Source: CAZWFW01 sp964633445
GTDB lineage: Archaea > Undinarchaeota > CAZWFW01
Length of the DNA stretch: 64,000 bases
NCBI GenBank assembly: GCA_964633445.1
Contig: CAZWFW010000001.1
Span: 6,373 to 70,372 of the forward strand
Direction of reading: 5' to 3'
The stretch's first letter is position 1. Each line of letters opens with the position of its first letter. This document shows, in pieces, positions 55,601 through 64,000 of this stretch. Both the position numbers and the translations under genes were made by a program. Below the pieces are notes generated by a model, which was not told the DNA's origin, ran no database searches, and saw nothing but the letters and a program-made list of their open reading frames with translations.

Positions 55601-57528
55601 AGAGATAAACTATCAATTGATGTTAAATTTAAACCAATACGTGACAATTCTTTTTCTAAAACATTTTCTCGAAGCTCTCCAATAACTCTACACATTGGAC
55701 AAATCCATCCTCCCGAAATTGTAAGTGTGGAACTGGACCCAGAAGTAAGTGAGCAACCCCCACTGAAAGGATTGCAACCTTCAGAAGGGATGGTATAGGA
55801 TACTATGCATGGCTGCGTTACGGTTGTGCTACCTGCCTCATTTTTATATTCCCATTTACATTGGGGAGGATCACACCATGTTCCATATTGTACACATCTC
55901 CTACAACTTTCAGCAGCCTTTATTTCAGTTTTCTCAACTGGATGGGGGCAAAAACTTAAGGAAGCTGCACCAAAACTACAACTTGCATTTTTATATAAGC
56001 TTAATGGCTGGTATAGCGTTGTTGTTTCTCCTCCACTACAACATGGCCAAGGATTACTTGGAGAATAAAGACATCTCGCACATTCCGAGGTACAACATCC
56101 TGCGTATGCAAATTTCGTATTAAGAAACAAAGTGAATAAGAGTAGAACGATTGGAAGGTATTCCTTCCTTCTAAAGAACTTGAAGAATAACATCGTTGCT
56201 AATATAATGGTTAGAGCTACTAAAATATATACTTTGTTCGACTTCTTAACTTCAACTTTTTCCCCAAAACCTGGAGTTTCCTCACCAGTTTCTTTTGCAG
56301 GCATGAAGCTTATGCAATCCATACAATTAAGTTTTTTCTCAAAATCATCGCAAATTCCATCATCAAAGCATTGATTGGCATTCAAATATTTGACTCTCCC
56401 ATCCTCAGCAAGTATTATCTCAGGTTCTAAATCATAATACTCTATTTGCTCTTCATCAAAAACACGACCATCTTTTCCTAATTTTACAACAACCTTATAT
56501 TTCAACAAATCTTCTTTGGCTCTAAATTTGAACGTAAAACTTTCTGGTTTAAAAGTAAGGTCTATTGTCTTATTCTCACTAAACACCTCCTCATTATTCC
56601 TATAGATTTCAAGCAAAAGATATGCATTGCTGACAATTGATTTATCTGCAGGCCCTACAACCGTAACGTTAATTTCAACTTCATCACCTTTTTTATAGAC
56701 GTCCTTCTTATTTTCAATACTTAGTATTGTGCCACCTTCACCCATGATAACAGCTCTGCATTCGCTCGTAGCTAATAAATTGTTCTGCAAATCGTAAATC
56801 TCTATAACAACTCTATAAGTTCCTGGGATTGTTATGCTAATAGGAATCTCAATAACTTTTCTAGCATTACCTTCTAGCTCTCCAATATCAACCTCCTTCT
56901 CAAAGATAACATTGCCAGAGTAAGTACCAATCGCTTTTACTAATCCCTTTACTTTTATGCTAAAAGGATTTTTATTTATTAAGGGAGCGATTAGACGAAT
57001 TTCGGCTGATGGTGGTATTTCTCTCCCCCAATCTGAATAGGAATACCATACAATTCTCCTGACAATTGTGTCTGAGCGTTGAATTTGAATAACTTTTAAA
57101 TAAACAGTTTTCTCAAATGAAACCTTTGGTAAGGTTGCAATGTCGCTTAAGTTCACATCACTTGATAACCATGTAAGAGGCTTTCCAAACTCGTATACTT
57201 TGCAATATACCTTATAATTATCTCTTGGAAGTTTCTCTGGTAGTGTTAAGCTAAAACTTAAATCTTTTACCTCTCTTGAATCTAGAAGCACTGTCTCAGT
57301 ATTTCTTGCGAAGATGCTGGAATCAGATCCTGCAAGAATGACCTCAACGTTAAATTTCTTTACGACGTATTCCGTATTAGCAACTCTTACAGAAACATCT
57401 AAAGCATTACCTACATTCTCAGCTTCACATTGAAGCAAAGTAACACAATTTGCCACATTTAATATAACAAGCTGTGCTAGGCAAATAATAAAAAAAACCT
57501 TAAAATTTTTCAATCCTCGCCTAACCAT
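52657..57528 (-). CDS. Giant surface protein with internal membrane/signal segment and duplicated domain
   Basis: A 1623-residue protein. The N-terminal signal ([20 protein letters not shown]) leads into Ig/CARDB-like sandwiches and a [23 protein letters not shown] motif (residues 385-405). A membrane helix ([20 protein letters not shown], about 430) is followed by a basic turn and a second hydrophobic, signal-like segment ([20 protein letters not shown], about 465). A large extracellular part with more than 50 cysteines follows, including two tandem copies of a 145-residue domain ([15 protein letters not shown] and [15 protein letters not shown]). An EF-hand/dockerin-like loop [12 protein letters not shown] lies near 1229, and there is a C-terminal anchor. 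It begins 19 bases inside the NDK gene. Function unknown. Confidence 0.8.
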   Translation of the reverse strand: MVRRGLKNFKVFFIICLAQLVILNVANCVTLLQCEAENVGNALDVSVRVANTEYVVKKFNVEVILAGSDSSIFARNTETVLLDSREVKDLSFSLTLPEKLPRDNYKVYCKVYEFGKPLTWLSSDVNLSDIATLPKVSFEKTVYLKVIQIQRSDTIVRRIVWYSYSDWGREIPPSAEIRLIAPLINKNPFSIKVKGLVKAIGTYSGNVIFEKEVDIGELEGNARKVIEIPISITIPGTYRVVIEIYDLQNNLLATSECRAVIMGEGGTILSIENKKDVYKKGDEVEINVTVVGPADKSIVSNAYLLLEIYRNNEEVFSENKTIDLTFKPESFTFKFRAKEDLLKYKVVVKLGKDGRVFDEEQIEYYDLEPEIILAEDGRVKYLNANQCFDDGICDDFEKKLNCMDCISFMPAKETGEETPGFGEKVEVKKSNKVYILVALTIILATMLFFKFFRRKEYLPIVLLLFTLFLNTKFAYAGCCTSECARCLYSPSNPWPCCSGGETTTLYQPLSLYKNASCSFGAASLSFCPHPVEKTEIKAAESCRRCVQYGTWCDPPQCKWEYKNEAGSTTVTQPCIVSYTIPSEGCNPFSGGCSLTSGSSSTLTISGGWICPMCRVIGELRENVLEKELSRIGLNLTSIDSLSLGLSNPGIRDANNIWRSGENVTVTFSAFIEACVDRIPMLGVNASLLDGSNVLSTEYGIFVAHQSLNLTAGNTGILENFTIPEQQVFRKNYTLKLIGKGYKSWAWRRALIEAINKTVEIGRSGGIPGWVNLTAKGIYVPTETEGPKRVGDIYFSESFVLGQHEVPPNITECELTVTQYSSCVSIATSSSWSGYCDAYSLANDINGNWQSFKSAIATECGVKEENIKDVQANVPAGYTSFNVLLTLDDVNVTKLFGLSASEFKTYAENPVNYNETFDELNSSGYIDKTVLKQKLINKLTSLGYISPSVCPSYNPIFYVEKPPANIAVTPDTYYEVTKICGFIATDWGYCNATELANDINSNWKSFEALIKSKCGVDGGIESVSASLPSPLPTETFNIMMNLSDINTTEIFGMNSTEFENYAEDYTNYNTVYNDIKNKGVVTDSQIKSKLKDEIEKKYSLCEGYVPSVASESVNSIEVSPVNKDLANITLNLTIGWENDLVGDLTIKINQIADIKLDLALSWLDDLTVSLNITEQISYNCSQAWAYASFQDLEPLTLAECLYNFDKCIKRSRGGFYEVAHCGVGEVEDLPFTADENGDGIVNQSELKTRLSILSTDGTFGEEESKHSITVYKSCKLNEIWRVNATDTPSLCYNCYLCPGNDTITSGYGSDSDEGTQSYVYKCYFDVSSDESNFVKEKDLNEIVTVYNGTKYACVNLTGSRYNSSAGKIYWGSEYEKELDSAICEAFGHHWDDDSPYNTDINFNKCCDKPTDNWCHIYEGGVCLNGTWYDNHCENNIKDDNICNEEDVDCGINSGCGACISAAISQTKVEIPLGQDREILLKIGKRLKEERNITITIDINKGNVKIEDVSGADPDTGSGIFKCGISEFCIQNVKGFSEIKVTITLLGAQAGTDTIGIKVCEKGPYGDICDYPEKSISVDIVEDVQVTPWIPVTIKIASGINTYAIILAVILALAYFSRCRALRLF

Positions 57529-57965
57529 TCCTCATCACATCTCCTATAATCATATATTTCATTATCATTAAAATAAATTCTTATTTCTCTTTCAGCTGTT
57601 TTTCTTGAATCAGAAGCATGAACAATATTATTTGGCAAGCCTATTGCAAAATCTCCTCTTATACTACCTGGTAAAGCTTCCCTAGGATTTGTTGCGCCTA
57701 CAAGATTTCTAACAACTTTAATAGCCTCCTTACCCTCAACAACCATAACAACGCTGGGGGCTGAGGTTATATATTTTATTAAACCTTCATAAAATGGTTT
57801 GCCTTTATGCATCTCATATTGCTTCTCCGCAAGCCTTTTATTAATCCAAATCATCTTCATTGCAACGATTTTAAGCCCTTTTTTCTCAATTCTTTTAACA
57901 ACCTCTCCAACTAGCCCCCTAACAACACCATCTGGTTTTACTATAACAAGTGTTTTTTCGATCAT
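57510..57965 (-). CDS. ndk: Nucleoside diphosphate kinase
   Basis: From ATG 57965 the protein begins [17 protein letters not shown] and has 151 residues. The catalytic site [12 protein letters not shown] contains the phosphoaccepting His (near residue 116), with the NDK motifs [18 protein letters not shown] before it. It balances NTP pools. The frame is open further upstream but the N-terminal extension there is unlike any NDK, so I reject it. The 3' end overlaps the giant surface protein start. Confidence 0.97.
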   Translation of the reverse strand: MIEKTLVIVKPDGVVRGLVGEVVKRIEKKGLKIVAMKMIWINKRLAEKQYEMHKGKPFYEGLIKYITSAPSVVMVVEGKEAIKVVRNLVGATNPREALPGSIRGDFAIGLPNNIVHASDSRKTAEREIRIYFNDNEIYDYRRCDEEWLGED

Positions 57966-58015
57966 GCTATATTTTATGATAGTAAAGCAGAAATTTATAT
58001 CATAAAGCATGATAC

Positions 58016-58642
58016 ATGAACATTGAGAAAATTATAGATGCTCTAAAGGAAGCAAGAATTTGTGAGAAGTTGCCTTCCGAGAGATACAAGGATCCGTTCA
58101 AAGTTTTGGTTTCTGCCTTTCTTAGCACGAGAACCAAAGATGAGGTTACTGAGCAAGCTACCAAAAAACTTTTCAAAGTTGTTAATAATCCTGAGGATTT
58201 GCTTAAGCTTGATGTTGAGCAAATCGAAAAGCTAATCTATCCCGTTGGGTTTTATAAGGTTAAGGCTAGAAGGCTGAAAGAACTTGCCGAACAAATTTGC
58301 AAAGAGTTCAATGGCAAGGTGCCAGATAATTTTAATGATCTAATAAAACTTAAAGGTGTTGGAAGGAAAGTAGCGAATGTTGTTTTAGCTTACGCTTTTA
58401 ACAAAGATGTTATAGCTGTAGATACTCATGTGCATAGAGTCGCTAACAGGCTCGGTATTGTTAACGCAAAAACTCCAGAAGAAACTGAGAAAGCGTTAAA
58501 AAATGTAGTACCAAGAAGATTTTGGAAAGATATAAATCATCTGTTTGTTAACTTTGGAAAGAAAGTTTGCAAACCAGTTAAGCCGAATTGCAAAGCCTGT
58601 CCAATAAGGAAATTTTGCAACCTTTCACAGCATCCAAAATGA
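58016..58642 (+). CDS. nth: Endonuclease III (DNA glycosylase/AP lyase)
   Basis: A 208-residue base-excision repair enzyme. The helix-hairpin-helix [20 protein letters not shown] contains the catalytic Lys, followed by the essential Asp in [13 protein letters not shown]. The C-terminal 4Fe-4S ligands are C-x6-C-x2-C-x5-C ([17 protein letters not shown]). Divergent from ndk; starts 50 bases from its ATG. All active-site residues intact. Confidence 0.96.
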   Translation: MNIEKIIDALKEARICEKLPSERYKDPFKVLVSAFLSTRTKDEVTEQATKKLFKVVNNPEDLLKLDVEQIEKLIYPVGFYKVKARRLKELAEQICKEFNGKVPDNFNDLIKLKGVGRKVANVVLAYAFNKDVIAVDTHVHRVANRLGIVNAKTPEETEKALKNVVPRRFWKDINHLFVNFGKKVCKPVKPNCKACPIRKFCNLSQHPK

Positions 58643-58682
58643 GAATTTTTCAACATTCTCTACCATTCTTTCTGAGTTTTTG

Positions 58683-58715
58683 CTGTAAGTGGTGGGAATG
58701 TAATCCACTTTACAG
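58683..58715. repeat. Imperfect inverted repeat after nth
   Basis: CTGTAAGTGG (58683-58692) and CCACTTTACAG (58705-58715) can pair with one bulged base across a 12-base loop. It lies 40 bases after the nth stop and 52 before the next gene, so it may be a terminator-like stem or a protein site. Confidence 0.4.
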
Positions 58716-58766
58716 TGGTTACTCTGAAACACTTTAAAACTTTTATGTTAATTAAAATTTAAGTGG

Positions 58767-61244
58767 ATGCTAAAGATGATAAGTGCAAACGCCATTCCCA
58801 AAATATTTAAGGGAAAACTTGGTGTTGTTATAGTTGTGGTATTTTTAGTAATTTTAGTTGGTCTCTTAATTCACCATACAACTGTCTCGAATGTCTCTAA
58901 CGCATCCTCAACTGAGGAGGTAGGTCAGGAAACGCCGTCTCCTGAATCATCTCCCGAAATAACTAAAGAAATTGAGGAGGAAATTAAGAAAGAGGAAGAA
59001 CTTGAGGAGTCTGACAAAAGCCCTCCAGAGATTTTTGTGAAGTTATCTAAGGAAAAGGTTAAAAAAGGAGATACTGTTGACATTGAGGTTACAGCAAGAG
59101 ACGAGTCTGGAGTTGCTAGTGTTGTTGCGGAGGTTGAAACTGAGGGAACCTTCAATTTACAACTTGCTGAGGGTAGTGAATATAGTGGTATATGGAGGGC
59201 CTCATTTGTCATTGTTTCCGATTTGGAGAAGGATAAGAAGTATAAGATAGTTATTAAAGCATTTGATAGAAGAGGAAATTTGGCCGTAAAAACTTTGGAA
59301 TACTACGATCCAGTTACCAAAATTGTGATACCTAGAGCTGATGATGATATGAACTATCAAACCCAGGACTCAGATTGTTCATCGAATCCTGAATATAAAT
59401 ATTATACTTGCAGCAATTGCGATGAAAATGATATTCCTGGTTGGTATATGCTTAGCTATGATGATTCCTCATGGCCAACGGGCTACGCACCTTTTGGTCA
59501 ACCTGCTTGGGGAGAATGCACTCAAGCCTTAACTTCAGCTCCAGATGATTTGTTTGTAAGGAAGTGGTTCTTTATTCCTGGCACTCCTCAAGGCGCTACA
59601 TTAAGATTGAGTTATGATGATGGGATTAAATGCTACATTAATGAGAATGTTGTAATTAATGTTATAAGCGAAGCTCATGGCCCTTCATATTGGAATAGGC
59701 AAGTTACTATATCTAGCTCTGTTTTGAAGTCTGGCCAAAATCTTTTAACTTGTTGGGTTGCTAATGGTGGTGAGAATAGTGGCAGTGGAGGAGGCTGGCT
59801 TGATTTAGAGCTAGAAGTTACTTATGAACCTATATATATAACGAATGTTACAGTTGAAACAGATAAACAAGCCTACGATCCTGGTGATGACGTCAACATA
59901 ACTGTTACAGTCTTCTCGGACTCCACAAGACTAAGCAACGTTCCCGTTACCATAAAGATCTATGATCCAGACGAAAAAATTGTTTTAGATAAACAAGCGG
60001 TAACTGATAACAACGGTGAAGTGAAACTCACATATACTTTACCTGTCGATGCGAAGTGGGGTGTTTACGTAATTAATGCTACTGCTGAAATGGAAAATAC
60101 ATTCAGCACAATTAAAAAATTTGGTGTTGGTCCAGCTGTTGATATATTTGACATAAAAACAACTCCTCAAAAGGTTAAGGCACCTGCTAATGTTACAATA
60201 ACTGCAGACATTTCAAATATAGGTAGCATGAACCTTAGCAATTTGGTTGTTGAAACAAAGATTATTGGAGGGTCATGGTTTGATGCTTCGTGGAATTACA
60301 GAGTACCTATAACAATAACCGAGCAAAGTGGGAATGTTTTGACAGACTATCAAGTTCTGGTTACTTTAGATACCGCTTCTTTGATTTCAGCAGGGAAAAT
60401 GCGAAGTGATTGCGGAGATATAAGGTTTGCTGACTCAAATGGAAATACATTAAGCTATTGGATAGAGTCTGGTTGTGGTTCAGCTAATACAAAAATCTGG
60501 ATAAAAGTTCCAGAGATTATGGCTAATAAGAATACAACAATTTATGTTTACTATGGGAATCCTAACGCAGAAAGTATGAGTAATGGAAATGATGTATTTT
60601 TAGACTATGAAGAAACACTTTACTGTCAAGGTTCAACTGCTTCAGGGGGATGTTATGTAACGTTCTCTCTTTCTAATGAAAAATTTGCTCCTTATCAATC
60701 TTCAGGCTATGGTGTATTAGATTGGAAAATGGCTGGAGACTTTAATTCCGGAGGAAGTTATTCATCCTCGGGCTGTAGCTGTGTCTCAGAAAGCTATGAA
60801 AGAGCAAGATTATGTGCAGATTCAACTACTTGTTCAGATACTCATCCAAATTGTCTTGGATGCTACTCAACTGGATATCAAGATTGTACGCTGCGCTCTC
60901 CTTCTGGCTTCCCAAAGGATGTTAGCAGCTATATAATAGATAAAACTTCTGTGTCTTTTGCAACAGACACTACGAATGAAGTAAACTATAATCCTGGCTG
61001 TGGTTATTATTACAAATTTGAGTTTCATTTGAAAGCTAAAACTCGCAAGTATGTCTCTCCAGAACCAACAACAAGTGTAGGTGATGAGGAAACTTTAAGC
61101 TCTGTAATACTGGCATCACTTTCAAAAACAATCTCAAGCTTAGCAGTAGGCCAAACAATAAATGATTTCCAATTAGGTAAAGTAGATGTTGACTGCTGGG
61201 ATGTAGGGAATTATAACATAGTCATAACCGTTAAGCAAGGATGA
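58767..61244 (+). CDS. Membrane-anchored surface protein with Ig-like and DUF2341 domains
   Basis: An 825-residue protein (an ATG at 58776 is also possible) with an N-terminal anchor helix (LGVVIVVVFLVILVGLLI), an acidic linker (ITKEIEEEIKKEEELEESDK), an Ig-like domain, a jelly-roll-like region (GWYMLSYDDSSWPTGYAPFG), an MG2-like sandwich (VETDKQAYDPGDDVNITVTV), and a DUF2341 domain beginning WFDASWNYRVPITITEQSGN and ending TTIYVYYGNPNAESM. The last 200 residues are rich in Cys, Ser and Gly. Cell surface location is clear; ligand unknown. The stop overlaps the next gene by four bases. Confidence 0.85.
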   Translation: MLKMISANAIPKIFKGKLGVVIVVVFLVILVGLLIHHTTVSNVSNASSTEEVGQETPSPESSPEITKEIEEEIKKEEELEESDKSPPEIFVKLSKEKVKKGDTVDIEVTARDESGVASVVAEVETEGTFNLQLAEGSEYSGIWRASFVIVSDLEKDKKYKIVIKAFDRRGNLAVKTLEYYDPVTKIVIPRADDDMNYQTQDSDCSSNPEYKYYTCSNCDENDIPGWYMLSYDDSSWPTGYAPFGQPAWGECTQALTSAPDDLFVRKWFFIPGTPQGATLRLSYDDGIKCYINENVVINVISEAHGPSYWNRQVTISSSVLKSGQNLLTCWVANGGENSGSGGGWLDLELEVTYEPIYITNVTVETDKQAYDPGDDVNITVTVFSDSTRLSNVPVTIKIYDPDEKIVLDKQAVTDNNGEVKLTYTLPVDAKWGVYVINATAEMENTFSTIKKFGVGPAVDIFDIKTTPQKVKAPANVTITADISNIGSMNLSNLVVETKIIGGSWFDASWNYRVPITITEQSGNVLTDYQVLVTLDTASLISAGKMRSDCGDIRFADSNGNTLSYWIESGCGSANTKIWIKVPEIMANKNTTIYVYYGNPNAESMSNGNDVFLDYEETLYCQGSTASGGCYVTFSLSNEKFAPYQSSGYGVLDWKMAGDFNSGGSYSSSGCSCVSESYERARLCADSTTCSDTHPNCLGCYSTGYQDCTLRSPSGFPKDVSSYIIDKTSVSFATDTTNEVNYNPGCGYYYKFEFHLKAKTRKYVSPEPTTSVGDEETLSSVILASLSKTISSLAVGQTINDFQLGKVDVDCWDVGNYNIVITVKQG

Positions 61245-62275
61245 AGAATTTAAAGCTAATTATTATAGCTTTACTATTTTTACTCTTTGCTGAAAATTCT
61301 TTTTCACAAACAATTTATGGAAAGGCTAAGTCAGAATTATGCATAATTTATTCTTGTATTCCTGAGAACTTCACTTATGCTCAAGCTCTGCAGGAAATGA
61401 GAATAATCTATTCATGTATACCTAAAAATTTCACTTATACAGAAACTTCTGGAAAATTTAGGGTAATCTATTCATGTATACCTAAAAATTTCACTTATAC
61501 ACAAATTTCTGGAAAAATGAGGGTAATTTATTCTTGCATACCACCTAATTTTATTTATCAAAGTTACGAATTCGAAGGTTTTGAAATAAATGAAACCTGC
61601 CCACCCCAGCCAGCTGATCTGAAAATTCTAGACTATGATATTATTCCATTGTCAAGCCCCTTGGAGTCATTACAGAAATTCAGGCTCGAGGTTCTTGTCA
61701 CATCAAACACAACGTGCTATGCAACTCTACTATTTAAGGATTACTCCACGTCTTTTTATATTCGTGCAAATGAAACAAAGGAGCTAGCAATTTATTTCGA
61801 TGAAAATGTAAGTACAGAAAGCTTAACAAGGAAAATAGAAATAAGCTATCCACTTGAAGTTAATGAAAGCGATAATAAAAAAACAATAGTTCTTTACGTT
61901 CAGAACCCACCTAACGTTTTGAAAGCAAACGAAACATATGATTTTTCAGCCTCTGAGGGTAAGATAATCGCAAGTGTTGATCTGAAATCTAGTGATGTTT
62001 GGACATGGATTGAGATTGAAGAAAACGATGATGCGAGGGGAATGAGTATAAAAAAGATTGTTAGGCAGGATGGAAAAGTTATTGAGAGATGGTTTAGAAT
62101 AGGAAACAAGGTATACATTTTTGACGATCCATCAACCTACATCGTATACTATGTGAAACCATATCTGCCTGTAGTTGCCTATGAAACTAGCTTATTCATA
62201 GCAGTTCTAATTTCACTGGCAATAGGGATAATTGTTAGTTTGAGAACGGTTAGACGAAGTAAGATAGGAAGTTAA
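61241..62275 (+). CDS. Surface protein with four 20-residue repeats
   Basis: A 344-residue protein coupled by ATGA to the previous gene. A signal peptide (NLKLIIIALLFLLFAENSFS) is followed by four tandem 20-residue repeats with core IYSCIPxNFTY (residues 28-107), a beta-rich CARDB-like part (FRLEVLVTSNTTCYATLLF) and a C-terminal helix (SLFIAVLISLAIGIIVSL). Each repeat has one Cys, and the first three carry an N-F-T sequon for N-glycosylation. Likely assembled with the 825-residue protein at the surface. Confidence 0.82.
   Translation: MKNLKLIIIALLFLLFAENSFSQTIYGKAKSELCIIYSCIPENFTYAQALQEMRIIYSCIPKNFTYTETSGKFRVIYSCIPKNFTYTQISGKMRVIYSCIPPNFIYQSYEFEGFEINETCPPQPADLKILDYDIIPLSSPLESLQKFRLEVLVTSNTTCYATLLFKDYSTSFYIRANETKELAIYFDENVSTESLTRKIEISYPLEVNESDNKKTIVLYVQNPPNVLKANETYDFSASEGKIIASVDLKSSDVWTWIEIEENDDARGMSIKKIVRQDGKVIERWFRIGNKVYIFDDPSTYIVYYVKPYLPVVAYETSLFIAVLISLAIGIIVSLRTVRRSKIGS
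61321..61560 (+). repeat. Four tandem 60-bp coding repeats
   Basis: Four in-frame 60-bp units lie end to end. Units two and three are the most alike: 61404-61440 and 61464-61500 are identical over 37 bases. Units one and four are more diverged. This indicates a recent, ongoing expansion inside the gene. Confidence 0.9.
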
Positions 62276-62536
62276 GTATTAAGGTCTGTGAACTACCCAC
62301 CGTTTTTAATGGGTGGCTTCCCCCAGATAAACACCACCACGGCTGGGGTCGGGCTGTTCACGAGCCCCGATGCCACCCATCAAAGGTATTTAAATATTTC
62401 CCACCTCCTCCCTAATTCACCCACCGATTGAAATCAGGGGTACTCTTAGCGACATTTTTATGGAAATATTTATACTCTGCAAGACATTATTTTAACCTCT
62501 CAAATTTAGAAATACAGGGAAGTCAATGAAAAATTT
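62276..62536. other. Intergenic region holding a second structured RNA element
   Basis: 261 bases between the repeat protein and hypC. Nearly all of 62284-62440 is a G+C-rich, hairpin-forming element on the minus strand (listed separately). The right end contains AT-rich sequence that should be the hypC promoter. Confidence 0.55.
62284..62367 (-). ncRNA. Structured RNA related to the 33181-33335 RNA (omega-RNA-like)
   Basis: On the minus strand GGGAAATATTTAAATA (62402-62387) is followed by the hairpin GGGCT-CGTGAAC-AGCCC (62367-62351), a G-rich stretch, then GAAGCCACCC...GGTGGGTAGTTCACAG (62320-62287). The CGTGAAC loop, promoter-like box and terminal arrangement are shared with the first element. 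The terminal hairpin with AGTTCAC resembles what I recall of the right end of IS605/TnpB elements. No tnpB is present. The 5' region is shorter than in the first copy. Confidence 0.5.
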
Positions 62537-62743
62537 ATGTGCTTAGGTGTGCCTGGTAAAGTGATTAAAATAATTGGCGATGAGGGTATAGTGGATTTTG
62601 GAGGTGTTAAAAGGAGAGTTGTGTTGGCTTTGCTGAAGGATTTAAAGGAAGGAGACTATGTTGTTGTTCATGCTGGTTTTGCGATTGAGAAAATTAATAT
62701 GCAAGAGGTTAGAAAGCTAAAAGAAATACTTGAAAAATTTTGA
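62537..62743 (+). CDS. hypC: Hydrogenase maturation chaperone HypC
   Basis: A 68-residue HypC/HupF protein. The N-terminal MCLGVPGKVIKI with Cys2 is the metal-transfer motif, and VDFGGVKRRVVLALLKDLKEGDYVVVHAGFAIEKIN is the family pattern. HypC delivers the iron centre to the hydrogenase large subunit with HypD. It lies immediately upstream of the ArsA-like gene; other hyp genes are outside the window, except hypF at 5965. Confidence 0.96.
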   Translation: MCLGVPGKVIKIIGDEGIVDFGGVKRRVVLALLKDLKEGDYVVVHAGFAIEKINMQEVRKLKEILEKF

Positions 62744-62751
62744 AAGCAAAT

Positions 62752-63666
62752 ATGGTGAAGTATTATCTATTTGCTGGCAAAGGCGGTGTTGGTAAAACTA
62801 CAATGGCTTCCTCCTTAGCCTTATTGCTTTCAGAAAATTCAAAAGTTTTGCTGATATCTACAGATCCAGCGCATTCGCTTTCAGACATTTTTGAAACAGA
62901 AATTGGTGGTAAGGAAACAGAAGTAGACGAAAATTTGTTTGCCATAGAAATCTCTCCAGAGGATGCTTACAGAGAATATAAGCGCATAGTATCCTCTGCA
63001 AATTTAAATTTGCCTATGGATCTAAATTTTGATTTAACGCTAGAGGATTTTGAAGCACCTGGTGTTGATGAGGCTACAGCTTTTATGAAGTTTGTTGATT
63101 TAATAAATAATGCTAATTATGATTACATTGTTTTCGATACTGCTCCTACTGGACATACTCTAAGATTTCTATCACTGCCTGACATATTGGACAGCTGGCT
63201 CGGAAAAATGATTAAATTGAGACTAAAGCTGGAAAGCATATTTGCTACATTCAAAGCATTGATACCTTTCATGAAAAAGGAGGATGAAAAAGATAAATCC
63301 TTAGAATTGTTGGATGAGCTAAGAAAAAAAGTTGAAAACTGTAAAGAGGTGCTAAGGGATGATAAAAAAACTAAGGTGAATATAGTTATGATTCCAGAGG
63401 ATTTATCTATTTTTGAATCTGAAAGGGCAATAAAACAACTAGCAAAATATGGAATAAAAGTCAGCAGCATTATTGTCAACAAAGTTCAACCTCAATGCTC
63501 GTGCAATTTTTGTCAAGCAAGGATAAATATGCAAAAGGAGAAAATGAGAGTTATAAGATCGAAATTTTCAAATATGAAGATCATTGAAGTGCCTTTCTTT
63601 GAAAGGGAAGTTAAAGGCAGAGAAATGCTTTGGAAAGTTGCGAACTATTTACAAGAACTGTGCTGA
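62752..63666 (+). CDS. ArsA/Get3-family ATPase
   Basis: A 304-residue ATPase. The deviant Walker A FAGKGGVGKTTMASSLA at the start, DPAHSLSDIF (switch I), FDTAPTGHTLRFLSLP (switch II), and the C-terminal IIVNKV and a CSCNFCQAR cysteine motif place it in the single-domain ArsA/Get3 group. Archaeal members probably target tail-anchored proteins rather than arsenite. I use ATG 62752; an upstream TTG would overlap hypC. The convergent remnant at its 3' end overlaps by up to 56 bases. Confidence 0.93.
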   Translation: MVKYYLFAGKGGVGKTTMASSLALLLSENSKVLLISTDPAHSLSDIFETEIGGKETEVDENLFAIEISPEDAYREYKRIVSSANLNLPMDLNFDLTLEDFEAPGVDEATAFMKFVDLINNANYDYIVFDTAPTGHTLRFLSLPDILDSWLGKMIKLRLKLESIFATFKALIPFMKKEDEKDKSLELLDELRKKVENCKEVLRDDKKTKVNIVMIPEDLSIFESERAIKQLAKYGIKVSSIIVNKVQPQCSCNFCQARINMQKEKMRVIRSKFSNMKIIEVPFFEREVKGREMLWKVANYLQELC

Positions 63667-63940
63667 TTATATCATAATTCATCGGGACTTTGTGAAAATC
63701 CTTATCCTCTGTAAGATTAGCCAAATCCCCCAAAGCTTTCCTGTTATATTTTTCTTTTTCCTTTTTCCTGTATTCTTTAAAATTCTTATAATTTCTTCAG
63801 CAGATTTTCTTCTTTTTATTAATGGACCTTCCTCCGAAGGTATAACTATAAACTTCTCCACCCTCTTTATACCGTACGCTTCTCTAAGTATTTTGGGAAT
63901 ACTATTTGCCGTTCCAACATATATAACTAATCTATAGGTG
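63611..63940 (-). pseudogene. Gene remnant, interrupted by the terminal repeat and frameshifted
   Basis: On the minus strand, directly after the repeat end at 63941, an open frame without a start codon reads YRLVIYVGTANSIPKILR then IKRVEKFIVIPSEEG. It shifts by one base near 63760, after which the other frame continues convincingly (KALGDLANLTEDKDFHKV). The 5' end would lie beyond the inserted element. I do not recognise the family; the VGT...IVIPSEE strand pattern suggests a Rossmann-like fold, but that is a guess. Confidence 0.45.
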
Positions 63941-63953
63941 TACTGTGTTGCAT
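63941..63953 (+). mobile_element. Terminal repeat of the MITE family (rest outside the window)
   Basis: TACTGTGTTGCAT is identical to the first 13 bases of the MITE at 8355 and oriented so that an element would extend to the right, beyond the window. Whether it is another MITE or a full insertion sequence cannot be seen. Confidence 0.5.
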
Positions 63954-64000
63954 TTTAATAATTTTTGCTTAGAAACTTAGAAACACCACTAGCCAAACTC

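Noticed and set aside
55442..56374. Several plus-strand open frames opposite the giant surface protein
   Set aside because: They are antisense to a cysteine-rich coding region, have no ribosome-binding sites and show no domain features.
63679..63861. Intact 60-codon gene at the right edge
   Set aside because: The frame is open well upstream of its only possible starts and the better protein continues in another frame, so it is part of a decayed gene.
1..64000. CRISPR array
   Set aside because: No run of evenly spaced direct repeats with unique spacers exists; the only regular tandem repeat (61321-61560) is coding and has no spacers.

Overview
The window is AT-rich archaeal chromosome, almost certainly from a thermophile or hyperthermophile. 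Archaeal markers include RNA polymerase subunits L and F, transcription factor S, aIF2-gamma, aIF5B, ribosomal proteins eL21 and eS6, an archaeal RecJ/DHH protein, archaeal-type AspRS and an archaeal TIP49/RuvB-like AAA+ ATPase. A full-length reverse gyrase, interrupted by an intein, points to high temperature. The order eL21-RpoF-DUF655-KsgA-RpoL-DUF99-signal peptidase resembles that of Euryarchaeota and DPANN-type archaea; the lineage cannot be named from sequence alone.

Layout. 1-5.5 kb: a MacB-like ABC exporter (permease cut by the window edge, COG1361-type surface protein, ATPase), then a DUF1512-like protein, a TrmJ-like tRNA methyltransferase and a small membrane protein, packed on the minus strand with 4-base overlaps. 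5.5-11 kb: tRNA-Ala, a 51-codon gene, hypF, a MITE, a lectin-like/membrane gene pair that may be one frameshifted gene, a DUF333 protein and tRNA-Thr. 11-20 kb: a TIM-barrel isomerase, then a three-gene surface operon around a 1545-aa alpha-2-macroglobulin with an intact thioester motif, then HtpX. 20-33 kb: reverse gyrase, an AlbA_2-type regulator bracketed by two near-identical 60-bp GTTAA-rich repeats, thiM, a membrane-anchored nuclease pair, TIP49 and a Dcd/dUTPase-fold protein. 33-43 kb: a structured RNA resembling an IS605/TnpB right end, a frameshifted membrane gene, RecJ, AspRS, a PRC-barrel protein, an MBL hydrolase, an rSAM-HhH protein and the transcription/translation cluster. 43-48 kb: CheY, CheW, a soluble chemoreceptor, slipin, NfeD and tRNA-Val. 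48-58 kb: a winged-helix protein, aIF2-gamma, eS6, aIF5B, a 1623-aa surface protein and NDK. 58-64 kb: endonuclease III, two surface proteins, a second TnpB-end-like RNA, hypC, an ArsA/Get3 ATPase, and a gene remnant apparently interrupted by another copy of the MITE terminus.

Three themes recur. First, there is heavy investment in surface biology: several large proteins with signal peptides, Ig/CARDB folds and membrane anchors, including one with recent 20-residue repeats. Second, genome maintenance genes are frequent: reverse gyrase, RecJ, Nth, TIP49, a predicted rSAM-HhH protein and a COG4741-type nuclease. Third, there are small non-autonomous mobile traces without any transposase in the window: a 165-bp MITE with a 9-bp target duplication, a lone copy of its terminus at the right edge, and three structured remnants of IS200/605 type, two of which share a promoter-like box, a CGTGAAC-loop hairpin and a common 3' end. 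The most testable new regulatory idea is that the AlbA_2-HTH protein binds the duplicated GTTAA arrays in front of its own gene and thiM.
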